Shown: positions 24,537 through 32,376 of the stretch, piece by piece | Layout: each line of letters begins with the position of its first letter | How positions within the stretch are numbered: the first letter of the stretch is position 1 | From: JADKAV01 sp963704075 | GTDB lineage: Bacteria > Actinomycetota > Actinomycetes > S36-B12 > UBA10799 | NCBI GenBank assembly: GCA_963704075.1 | Contig: CAVPGV010000020.1 | Span: 62,001 to 126,000 of the forward strand | Reading direction: 5' to 3' | DNA length: 64,000 bases | Position numbers and translations under genes: made by a program | Notes under the pieces: model-generated | What the model was told of the DNA's origin: nothing | The model's input: only the letters and a program-made list of their open reading frames with translations | Database searches by the model: none

Positions 24537-25561
24537 CCGCCGAGCCTGCCGACCAGATCGTCACCGACTACCGACGTGCTGCGGGCGGCATCACCGCGGG
24601 TCGCCAGGTCCTCGGTGACCGCCTTCTCCACCGCCATCGCAGCCTCCTGTTCGCCGAGGTGGTCCAGCATCAGCGCCACACTCAGGACCGTCGCCGTCGG
24701 ATCGGCCTTGCCTTGCCCGGCGATGTCGGGAGCCGAGCCGTGCACAGGCTCGAACATACTCGGATTCGCACCGGTCACGTCGAGGTTTCCGCTCGCCGAC
24801 AGACCGATACCACCGGCGATCGCGGCGCCGATGTCGGTGAGGATGTCGCCGAACAGGTTGTCCGTGACGACGACGTCGAAGCGCTCCGGCGATGTGAGGA
24901 AGAACATGCTCGCGGCGTCGACATGGCAGTAGTCGGTCTCGATGCCGTCGAACTCCGCGGCCACCTCGTTGAAGGTGCGCTGCCACAAGGATCCGGCGTT
25001 GGTCAACACGTTGGTCTTGTGCACCAGGGTGACCTTGCCGCGACGGCGGCTCGCGCGGGCGAAGGCGTCCCGGACGATCCGCTCGACCCCGAACCGGGTG
25101 TTGAGGCTCTCTTCAACAGCGATCTCCTGCGGGGTGCCGACCCGCATGGCACCGCCGGCGCCGACGTACGGACCCTCGGTGCCCTCCCGGCACACGACCA
25201 TGTCGATGTGTTCGGGACCCTTGCCCGCCAGCGGGGTGGCAACACCGGGGTACAGCTTCACCGGTCGCAGGTTCACATGGTGGTCGAGGCTGAAGCGCAA
25301 TTTGAGCAGCAGCCCACGCTCGAGGACCCCCGGGGGCACGCTGGGGTCGCCGACGGCGCCGAGCAGGATCGCGTCGTGTGAACGGATCTCTTCGAGCTCA
25401 CCGTCGGGCAGCACCTCGCCCGTCGCGTTGTAGCGCGCGGCACCCAGGTTGAACTCGGTGGTCTCGATGTCGACGCCGGTGGCCCCGAGCACACGCAGGG
25501 CCTGCTCCACCACCTCGGTGCCGATGCCATCGCCGGGAATGGTCGCGATCCGATAAGCCAT
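24533..25561 (-). CDS. leuB: 3-isopropylmalate dehydrogenase
   Basis: 342 aa. NAD-dependent oxidative decarboxylation of 3-isopropylmalate, and probably of 3-methylmalate in the citramalate route. Motifs: IPGDGIGTEVVEQALRVL, DAILLGAVGDPSVPPGVLERGLLL, LRFSLDHHVNLRPVKLYPGV, VREGTEGPYVG-like CREGTEGPYVGAGG, VHKTNVL, VVTDNLFGDILTDIGAAIAGGIGL and PVHGSAPDIAGQGKADPTA. It is first in the operon with ilvE and divergent from the NIL-domain gene. The 342-nt intergenic region upstream carries the dispersed element at 25710. Confidence 0.97.
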   Translation of the reverse strand: MAYRIATIPGDGIGTEVVEQALRVLGATGVDIETTEFNLGAARYNATGEVLPDGELEEIRSHDAILLGAVGDPSVPPGVLERGLLLKLRFSLDHHVNLRPVKLYPGVATPLAGKGPEHIDMVVCREGTEGPYVGAGGAMRVGTPQEIAVEESLNTRFGVERIVRDAFARASRRRGKVTLVHKTNVLTNAGSLWQRTFNEVAAEFDGIETDYCHVDAASMFFLTSPERFDVVVTDNLFGDILTDIGAAIAGGIGLSASGNLDVTGANPSMFEPVHGSAPDIAGQGKADPTATVLSVALMLDHLGEQEAAMAVEKAVTEDLATRGDAARSTSVVGDDLVGRLGG

Positions 25562-25709
25562 GGGTAAAGGCTAAAGGTGCCACCGGGCCGGTCATCGGCG
25601 AGGCAGGGGTAAACACCTGCAGACAATTGCACGGTAGTCGCGGCTTTGGCCTTGTCGCCGGGCTGTCCGCTACGCCTGGGTTTGTGGCGGTTCGATCTTG
25701 GCCTGTCGA

Positions 25710-25804
25710 TAGGCGTTGGAGTTAGGTACGGACGTTGGAGATCGGCACATCCGTGAGATATCGACGGTCCCTCGACTCCAGCGCCCGCGCTCCTCCAACG
25801 CCTG
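25710..25804. repeat. dispersed element with terminal inverted repeats, copy 2
   Basis: Starts TAGGCGTTGGAGTTAGGTAC and ends CCAACGCCTG. It shares its ends, 5' 30-nt block and overall size with 5885-5974, while the middle differs. It lies in the leuB/NIL divergent region; apart from this element and promoters I see nothing else in 25562-25903. Confidence 0.5.
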
Positions 25805-25903
25805 TAGCGCTTGGCGACGGGTACCCGTCCGATGACGCAGCGTGACCGATCAGTACCTGCGGCGCTGGACGGTGACGGCCCCGCCGCCGCGTAGGCTTCC
25901 CCC

Positions 25904-26143
25904 ATGGCCGAACACCTGCTGTTGACTTTTCCCGAGACCCGCGCCACGGAGCCGGTGATCTACCGCATCGTGACTGACTTCGACGTGATCCCGAACATCC
26001 GGCGGGCAGCCATCGAGAACCACCTCGGATGGATGGTGGTCGAACTCGACGGTGACCCCGAGGACATCCGCAAGGCCAAGCAGTACCTCGCCGGGCAAGG
26101 TATCGGCGTGGAACGCGCCGAGGGCGACATCGTCGAAGGCTGA
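25904..26143 (+). CDS. NIL-domain protein
   Basis: 79 aa consisting of one NIL domain (LLLTFPETRATEPVIYRIVTDFDVIPNIRRAAI, then GWMVVELDGDPEDIRKAKQYLAGQGIGVE), the ACT-like fold that binds methionine or other ligands at the C-terminus of MetN transporters and with some ferredoxins. As a free-standing protein it may be a ligand sensor. TAGGCT lies 6 nt before the ATG with no ribosome binding site, so it appears leaderless. It is followed after 18 nt by the glutamine-synthetase-like gene. Confidence 0.82.
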   Translation: MAEHLLLTFPETRATEPVIYRIVTDFDVIPNIRRAAIENHLGWMVVELDGDPEDIRKAKQYLAGQGIGVERAEGDIVEG

Positions 26144-26161
26144 GGGAAGACCGGAGTGAGC

Positions 26162-27508
26162 ATGGACCTGCGGACCCTGCGCGCCGAGATCGATGCGGGC
26201 ACGGTGGACACGGTGATCGTGGCCATGACGGACATGCAGGGACGCCTGCAGGGCAAACGTTTGCACGGCCGCTACTTCCTGGACCAGGTCGCCGACCACG
26301 GAACCGAGGGGTGCAGTTATCTGCTGGCCGTCGACGTCGACATGAACACCGTCGAGGGCTATCGCATGGCCTCCTGGCACAGCGGCTACGGCGACTTCGT
26401 GATGCGGCCCGACTTCGGCTCCTTGCGGCATATCCCCTGGCATCCGGGTACTGCGATGGTGCAGGCCGACGTCGCGTGGGAGGACGGCACGGATGTGATC
26501 GCCAGCCCCCGCCAGGTGCTGAAGGCCCAGCTCGCCCGTCTGGCCGAGGCCGGCCTGGCCGCGTACGCCGGGACCGAACTCGAGTTCATCGTCTTCACCG
26601 ACTCCTACGAGAAGGCATGGACCGGCGGATACCGGGATCTGACACCGGCCAACCAGTACAACGTCGACTACTCGATCCTCGGAACCTCACGGGTCGAGCC
26701 GCTACTGCGCCGGATCCGGCTGTCCATGGCCGACGCCGGAATGTACGTCGAGAGTGTCAAAGGCGAGTGCAACAACGGCCAGCACGAGATCGTTTTCAAG
26801 TACGCCGACGCGCTGACCGCGTGCGACGACCATGTCGTCTACAAGACCGGCGCCAAGGAGATCGCCGCGCAGGAGGGCATGTCGCTGACGTACATGGCCA
26901 AGTACGACCAGCGGGAGGGCAATTCCTGCCACATCCACCTCTCATTGCGCACCGACGACGGCGGCTTGGTCATGGCCGACGACTCCGACCCCGACGGCCT
27001 GTCCGCACTGGGACGGTCGTTCATCGCCGGTCAGATCGCCCACATGCGTGACATGTCGTTGCTGTTCGCGCCCAACATCAACTCCTACAAACGGTTCGTC
27101 GAGGGCTCGTTCGCACCCACCGCCATCAAATGGGGCCGGGACAACCGGACCTGTGCACTGCGACTGGTGGGGCATGGGGAATCGCTGCGCCTGGAGAACC
27201 GCGCACCCGGCGGGGACGTGAACCCCTACTTGGCGGTGGCCGCGATGATCGCTGCCGGACTCGACGGCATCGAACGCGAGCTCCCGCTCGAACCCGAGGT
27301 CACCGGGAACGCCTACCAGGCGCACGGGGATCATCTGCCCGACAGCCTGGACGCGGCGCTCCGACTGTGGGACGCGTCGCCCTTCGTGGCATCGGCGTTC
27401 GGCCCCGACGTCCAGGAGCACTACTCCAATATGGCCCGCACCGAACTGCAGGCCTTCGGCGCAGCGGTCACCGATTGGGAGCGCTTCCGCGGATTCGAGA
27501 GGCTGTAG
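26162..27508 (+). CDS. glutamine synthetase-like gamma-glutamylation enzyme (GlnA3/GlnA4 type)
   Basis: 448 aa. GS-fold motifs ELEFIVF, GECNNGQHEIVFKYADAL, NSCHIHLSL, FAPNINSYKRFVEGSFAPTAIKWGRDNRTCALR and LENRAPGGDVNPYLAVAAMIAAGLDGIE are present. The adenylylation site of classical GlnA is missing, as expected for paralogues that glutamylate amines. Context supports this: ALDH, SDR and a gamma-glutamyl hydrolase follow, resembling M. tuberculosis glnA4 (Rv2860c) with Rv2857c-Rv2859c. The amine (polyamine, ethanolamine or other) is not decided by sequence. ATG 26162 has GGAG 5 nt upstream; GTG 26156 is an alternative. Confidence 0.88.
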   Translation: MDLRTLRAEIDAGTVDTVIVAMTDMQGRLQGKRLHGRYFLDQVADHGTEGCSYLLAVDVDMNTVEGYRMASWHSGYGDFVMRPDFGSLRHIPWHPGTAMVQADVAWEDGTDVIASPRQVLKAQLARLAEAGLAAYAGTELEFIVFTDSYEKAWTGGYRDLTPANQYNVDYSILGTSRVEPLLRRIRLSMADAGMYVESVKGECNNGQHEIVFKYADALTACDDHVVYKTGAKEIAAQEGMSLTYMAKYDQREGNSCHIHLSLRTDDGGLVMADDSDPDGLSALGRSFIAGQIAHMRDMSLLFAPNINSYKRFVEGSFAPTAIKWGRDNRTCALRLVGHGESLRLENRAPGGDVNPYLAVAAMIAAGLDGIERELPLEPEVTGNAYQAHGDHLPDSLDAALRLWDASPFVASAFGPDVQEHYSNMARTELQAFGAAVTDWERFRGFERL

Positions 27509-28868
27509 ATGGACACGTTCGCCGTCATCAACCCCGCGACCGAAGAGGTCGTGGCGCAGGTACCCCGCACCCCTGTGGAAGAGGTCGATCTCGCCATCGA
27601 ACGCGCCGCCGCGGCGTTCCCCGCCTGGCGCGCGGTGTCACCCGGCGATCGCGCCCTCCTGCTGCGGCGCTTCGCCGGGCTCGTCGACGACCACCTCGAG
27701 GAACTGGCCTGGCTAGAGGTCCGCAACTCCGGACACACCATCGGCAACGCCCGGTGGGAGGCCGGCAACGTTCGCGACGTGCTGCATTTCTACGCGGGAG
27801 CGCCCGAGCGGCTGCACGGTCAGCAGATTCCGGTCCCCGGTGGAGTGGACATCACGTTCAAGGAGCCGCTGGGTGTCGTAGGGGTGATCGTCCCGTGGAA
27901 CTTCCCGATGCCGATCGCCGGATGGGGCTTCGCGCCAGCCCTGGCTGCTGGCAACACCGTGGTGCTCAAACCCGCCGAACTCACCCCGTTGACGGCAGTC
28001 CGGCTGGGCGAGCTGGCCCTTGACGCCGGCATCCCCCCGGGAGTCTTCACGGTCGTCACGGGACAGGGGTCGGTGGTCGGTGAGCGCCTCGTCACGCACC
28101 CCGCGGTCCGCAAGATCGTGTTCACCGGCTCCACCGAGGTCGGCACCTCGATCATGGCCAAGTGCGCACCGCAGGTGAAGCGACTGACGCTGGAACTCGG
28201 CGGCAAGAGCGCGAATATCATCTTCGCCGATGCCGATCTCGAGAAGGCCGCGGCCGCAGCCCCCGGCGGGGTGTTCGACAACGCTGGTCAGGACTGCTGC
28301 GCGCGTTCCCGGATCCTCGTCGAGCGGGCGGTCTTCGACCGGTTCCTGGAACTACTGGAACCGGCGGTCGCCGCGTTCCGCGTCGAGGATCCAGGCCTGC
28401 CGACCGCCCAGATGGGTCCCTTGATCTCCGCGAGCCATCGGGAGTCGGTGGCCTCGTACGTGCAGGGGCCGGTGGCTTTCTGCCGGACACGCCCCTGACG
28501 GGCCCGGCTTCTGGTTCCCGCCCACCGTGCTGGCGCCGGTCTCGCCGTCGGACCGTGCTTTCGCCGAGGAGATCTTCGGTCCGGTCGTGGCCGTTACCCC
28601 CTTCGACGACGAGGCGGACGCGATCCGGTTGGCCAACGCCACCGACTACGGTTTGTCCGGATCGATCTGGACCCGGGATCTGGGCCGGGCATTGCGGGTG
28701 GCGCGCGGTTACGAGTCCGGCAACCTGTCGGTGAACTCGCATTCGTCGGTGCGCTACTGGACACCCTTCGGCGGGTTCAAACGCTCGGGTCTGGGCAGGG
28801 AACTCGGTCCCGACGCACTGGACGCGTTCACGGAGACCAAGAACGTCTTCATCGACACCGAGGAGTGA
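27509..28868 (+). CDS. aldehyde dehydrogenase, frame broken once
   Basis: NAD-dependent ALDH of about 450 aa. First frame: VVGVIVPWNFPMPIAGWGFAPALAAGNTVVLKPAELTP, VFTGSTEVG, LELGGKSANIIFADADL (general base Glu) and GQDCCARSRILVE (nucleophile Cys), ending early at 28498. Second frame from about 28492: GFWFPPTVLAPV, EEIFGPVVAVTPFDDEADAI, NATDYGLSGSIWT and PFGGFKRSGLGRELG. One extra C in CCCC at 28492-28495 explains the split. It starts immediately after the GS-like gene; probably oxidises the aldehyde made from a gamma-glutamylated amine. Confidence 0.9.
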
Positions 28869-28870
28869 GA

Positions 28871-29635
28871 ATGCTGCGTTTGGCCGACAGGGTCGCGGTC
28901 ATCACCGGCGCCGGCAGCGGCATCGGCCGCGCAACCGCCGAGAGGTTCGCGACCGAGGGTGCCCGGATCGTGTGCTTCGACACCGACGAGGAGGCCGCTG
29001 GCGCGATCGCCGCAGACGTCAACGGCTTGGCCGTGGTCGGCGACGTCACCGATCCCGACGACGTCGCCCGCGGGTTCCGGACAGCATTCGAGGCGTACGG
29101 CAGCGTGGACATCGCGTTCAACAACGCCGGCATCTCACCGCCGGACGACGACTCCATCCTCGAGACCGGACTGGACGCCTGGCGACGCGTGCAGGAGGTG
29201 AACCTCACCAGCGTCTACCTGTGCTGCAAAGAAGCGATCCCCTACATGCAGCGCCAAGGCAAGGGCTCCATCATCAACACGGCCTCGTTCGTCGCGACGA
29301 TGGGCGCGGCGACCTCCCAGATCTCCTACACCGCGTCGAAGGGCGGGGTCCTGGCGATGTCGCGCGAACTGGGTGTGCAATTCGCCCGCGAAGGCATCCG
29401 GGTCAACGCGTTGTCCCCTGGGCCGGTGAACACCCCGTTGCTGGTGGATCTGTTCGCGAAGGACCCCGAACGCGCCGCCCGGCGGTTGGTGCACATCCCC
29501 ATGGGCCGGTTCGCCCAGGCCGAGGAGATCGCCGCGGCGGTGGCCTTCCTCGCCTCCGACGACGCATCGTTCATCACCGCCTCCAACTTCCTGGTGGACG
29601 GCGGGATCTCCGGGGCGTACGTGACACCGTTGTAG
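28871..29635 (+). CDS. SDR-family oxidoreductase
   Basis: 254 aa classical short-chain dehydrogenase. Cofactor motif VITGAGSGIGRATAERF, NNAGIS, then the active-site Ser and YTASKGG (YxxxK), and the C-terminal FLVDGGISGAYVTPL. ATG 28871 lies 5 nt after GAGGAG. It is the third gene of the GS-ALDH-SDR cluster, equivalent in position to M. tuberculosis Rv2857c. Substrate unknown. Confidence 0.9.
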   Translation: MLRLADRVAVITGAGSGIGRATAERFATEGARIVCFDTDEEAAGAIAADVNGLAVVGDVTDPDDVARGFRTAFEAYGSVDIAFNNAGISPPDDDSILETGLDAWRRVQEVNLTSVYLCCKEAIPYMQRQGKGSIINTASFVATMGAATSQISYTASKGGVLAMSRELGVQFAREGIRVNALSPGPVNTPLLVDLFAKDPERAARRLVHIPMGRFAQAEEIAAAVAFLASDDASFITASNFLVDGGISGAYVTPL

Positions 29636-29657
29636 CGCGCCGTCCACAGCCCAATAA

Positions 29658-29711
29658 CCCGCTGGTTGCCCAATAACCCGCTGGTTACGAGGCTATTGGG
29701 CAACCAGCGGG
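29658..29711. repeat. intergenic hairpin element, copy A3
   Basis: Perfect 18-bp stem CCCGCTGGTTGCCCAATA / TATTGGGCAACCAGCGGG with an 18-nt loop that repeats part of the arm. It sits between convergent SDR and puuD-like genes, so it is probably a bidirectional terminator. Same family as 1175-1231 and 1301-1355. Confidence 0.75.
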
Positions 29712-29725
29712 TCACTCGACGTCCG

Positions 29726-30412
29726 TCAGACCGTCGCCGCCTCGACCAACGCCTGGAACAGTCGCACATCGCCGCCGTACTCGGGATGCCACTGAACACC
29801 GATCACGAACGCAGCATCGGCGGCTTCGCAGACCTCGATGGTGCCGTCCTCGGCGCGGCCCGTGACAGTGAGCCTTCCCGGATCGCCGACAGCCTGATGG
29901 TGGGAGGAGTTGACCGTCATCTCGGCGCCCAGCACGCGGTGGGCGACCGAATCGGGTGCGAACGTCGCCCCATGCTCAGTGAAAGCGCCGATCTTCTCCC
30001 GGTGCGGCAGATCCGTGACGTCCGGCAGATGCTGGGTCAGATGTCCGCCCTCCGCGACCGCCATGATCTGTAACCCCCGGCACACGCCGAGCACCGGCTT
30101 TCCGGCTTCCCGAACCGCTCGGTACAGGGCCACTTCGAACTCGTCGCGCAGGTGCCGCGGCCGGTCGTTGGTCGGGTGCGGATCCTGCCCGTACATCGTG
30201 GCTGCGATGTCCGGGCCACCGGTGAGTACCAACGCATCGATCCGGCTGGCCAGAGTGGCGGCTGCTTCCTGCTGCGGCGGCAGCATCACCGGAATCCCCC
30301 CGGAACGGATCACCGCCTCCGGATACCAAGCGTGTAGAAGCGCGGCATCGGTGTTCCAGGCGACCCACCGTGCGGGCTCCACGTACGCGGTCAGGCCGAT
30401 CACAGGACGCAT
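29726..30412 (-). CDS. gamma-glutamyl-gamma-aminobutyrate hydrolase-like class I amidotransferase (PuuD type)
   Basis: 228 aa, Peptidase C26 family. Catalytic Cys in KPVLGVCRGLQIMAVAEGG, His/Glu in IGVQWHPEY, plus ALVLTGGPDIA and SSHHQAV. It would remove the gamma-glutamyl group at the end of the pathway that the GS-like enzyme begins. It is encoded convergently to the cluster, rather than in the same operon. Resembles Rv2859c in context. Confidence 0.87.
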   Translation of the reverse strand: MRPVIGLTAYVEPARWVAWNTDAALLHAWYPEAVIRSGGIPVMLPPQQEAAATLASRIDALVLTGGPDIAATMYGQDPHPTNDRPRHLRDEFEVALYRAVREAGKPVLGVCRGLQIMAVAEGGHLTQHLPDVTDLPHREKIGAFTEHGATFAPDSVAHRVLGAEMTVNSSHHQAVGDPGRLTVTGRAEDGTIEVCEAADAAFVIGVQWHPEYGGDVRLFQALVEAATV

Positions 30413-30494
30413 GGCTCCATCATCGCGCAGTCACCGGGCCGTTCCCGGTGGGGCGGTCGCCCACTCAAGCAGCCCAGCGTCCCGGCGCGCGTGC

Positions 30495-30500
30495 TAGCCT
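30495..30500 (+). promoter_or_regulatory. -10 element of the leuA leader transcript
   Basis: TAGCCT, ending 6 nt before the GTG of the leader peptide. No good TTGACA-like -35 is visible at the standard distance. Confidence 0.55.
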
Positions 30501-30506
30501 GATTTC

Positions 30507-30551
30507 GTGTTGCGCGGGCTGCTTCTGCTTAGCTGCCGCGACGAGGCCTGA
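30507..30551 (+). CDS. leuA leader peptide, Leu-rich
   Basis: 14-codon frame GTG...TGA encoding MLRGLLLLSCRDEA, five Leu residues including four in a row (CTG CTT CTG CTT). It lies 69 nt before leuA. The stop lies within the 5' arm region of a perfect 11-bp hairpin. Stalling at Leu codons when leucine is scarce is inferred, as in known leu attenuators. Confidence 0.72.
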   Translation: MLRGLLLLSCRDEA

Positions 30552-30572
30552 CCACCGGCCCCCTCGTCGCGG
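30536..30572 (+). promoter_or_regulatory. leuA leader hairpin
   Basis: CCGCGACGAGG (30536-30546) pairs perfectly with CCTCGTCGCGG (30562-30572). A second small stem GGTTGC/GCAACC (30587-30610) lies directly against the AGGAG ribosome binding site of leuA. There is no U-tract, so control may act through other means than a Rho-independent terminator. Confidence 0.6.
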
Positions 30573-30620
30573 AGCGTCCACGCGCCGGTTGCCCTTCGAA
30601 CCCCGCAACCAGGAGCCACC

Positions 30621-32330
30621 ATGAACGAGCAGCAACCGTCACAAATGCCCTTCCAGCGATATCAGCCCTTCGTCCCCTTCGACATGCCCGACCGCACCTG
30701 GCCGGAAGCCGTCATCACCCACGCACCGCGGTGGTGCGCCGTCGACCTGCGTGACGGCAACCAGGCACTCATCGACCCGATGAGTCCCGCCCGCAAACTG
30801 CGCATGTTCGAGTTGCTCGTGCGCATGGGGTACAAGGAGATCGAGGTCGGCTTCCCATCGGCGTCCCAGACCGACTTCGACTTCGTTCGTCAACTGATCG
30901 ACGAGGGCCGGATTCCCGACGACGTCGTCATCCAGGTCCTCACCCAGGCCCGCGACCATCTCATCGAGCGCACCTACGAGGCCATCCGCGGGGCCAAGCA
31001 GGCGATCGTGCACCTGTACAACTCGACCTCCACGCTGCAGCGCCGGGTGGTGTTCGGCCTCGACCGCGACGGGATCAAGGACATCGCCGTCCACGGGGCG
31101 CAGTTGTGCCTGAAGTACGCCGACACGGTGCCGGAGACCGAGGTCTACTTCGAGTACTCCCCGGAGTCCTACACCGGCACCGAACTGGACTTCGCCGTAG
31201 AGGTCTGCAACGCGGTCAACGACGTGTGGCAGCCCACTCCCGATCGCAAGGTGATCATCAACCTGCCGGCGACCGTCGAGATGGCCACCCCGAACGTGTA
31301 CGCCGATTCCATCGAATGGATGCACCGGAATCTTGCGCACCGCGACTCCATCGTGCTCAGCCTGCACCCGCACAACGACCGCGGTACGGCGGTGGCCGCC
31401 GCGGAGCTGGGCTTCATGGCCGGCGCCGACCGCATCGAAGGCTGCCTGTTCGGCAACGGGGAGCGCACCGGCAACGTGTGCCTGGTGACCTTGGGCATGA
31501 ACCTGTTCAGCCAGGGCATCGACCCGCAGATCGACTTCCGGAACATCGATGAGATCCGCCGCACCGTCGAGTACTGCAATCAGCTGCCCGTCCACGAACG
31601 GCACCCCTACGGCGGCGACCTGGTGTTCACGGCCTTCTCCGGATCGCATCAGGACGCCATCAACAAAGGGCTGAAGGCACTGGATGCCAAGGCCGCCGCT
31701 GAAGGCCGGGATGTGCGCCAGACCGGCTGGGAGGTCCCCTACCTGCCCATCGACCCGCAAGACATCGGGCGCACGTACGAGGCCGTGATCCGCGTGAACT
31801 CGCAGTCCGGCAAGGGCGGCGTGGCGTACATCATGCGCACCGAGCACAAACTGGAACTGCCACGCCGGTTGCAGATCGAGTTCTCGGCAGTCATCCAGCA
31901 CCACACCGACGACGAGGGCGGCGAGGTGACCGGCATGCAGATGTGGGACATCTTCACCGACGAATACCTGCCGCACCCGCAGGCGCCGTGGGGCCGGTTC
32001 GCACTCGTCAAGCACGAGCTGGTCAGTGAGGTCGACGGAGACACCGTCGTGAAGGCGACCATCCTGGACAACGGCGAAGTGGTCGAACTGACCGGTCACG
32101 GAAACGGCCCGATCGCGGCGTTCTGCGAGGCGTTGCACGATCACGCCGATGTGCGGGTGCTGGACTACCACGAACATGCGCTGGCGTCCGGCGGGGACGC
32201 GAAGGCCGCTGCCTATCTGGAATGCGCCGTCGACGGGAAGGTGCTGTGGGGGGTCGGCATCCATTCCTCGATCGTGACGGCCTCCCTGAAGGCCGTGGTG
32301 AGCGCGATGAACCGCGCACATCGCAGTTGA
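30621..32330 (+). CDS. leuA: 2-isopropylmalate synthase
   Basis: 569 aa, the long actinobacterial LeuA. Condenses acetyl-CoA with 2-oxoisovalerate, the committed step to leucine. Motifs: WCAVDLRDGNQALIDPM, YKEIEVGFPSASQTDFDF, LSLHPHNDRGTAVAAAELG, GCLFGNGERTGNVCLVTLGMNLFSQG and HPYGGDLVFTAFSGSHQDAI. The C-terminal LeuA dimer domain, which binds leucine for feedback, is present (LTGHGNGPIAAFCEAL). AGGAG lies 5 nt before ATG 30621. Preceded by a Leu-rich leader. Confidence 0.97.
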   Translation: MNEQQPSQMPFQRYQPFVPFDMPDRTWPEAVITHAPRWCAVDLRDGNQALIDPMSPARKLRMFELLVRMGYKEIEVGFPSASQTDFDFVRQLIDEGRIPDDVVIQVLTQARDHLIERTYEAIRGAKQAIVHLYNSTSTLQRRVVFGLDRDGIKDIAVHGAQLCLKYADTVPETEVYFEYSPESYTGTELDFAVEVCNAVNDVWQPTPDRKVIINLPATVEMATPNVYADSIEWMHRNLAHRDSIVLSLHPHNDRGTAVAAAELGFMAGADRIEGCLFGNGERTGNVCLVTLGMNLFSQGIDPQIDFRNIDEIRRTVEYCNQLPVHERHPYGGDLVFTAFSGSHQDAINKGLKALDAKAAAEGRDVRQTGWEVPYLPIDPQDIGRTYEAVIRVNSQSGKGGVAYIMRTEHKLELPRRLQIEFSAVIQHHTDDEGGEVTGMQMWDIFTDEYLPHPQAPWGRFALVKHELVSEVDGDTVVKATILDNGEVVELTGHGNGPIAAFCEALHDHADVRVLDYHEHALASGGDAKAAAYLECAVDGKVLWGVGIHSSIVTASLKAVVSAMNRAHRS

Positions 32331-32376
32331 CCGGCGAGGTTCGGACGGTTTTGTCGGAGGTAGGACGTACCGTGGA

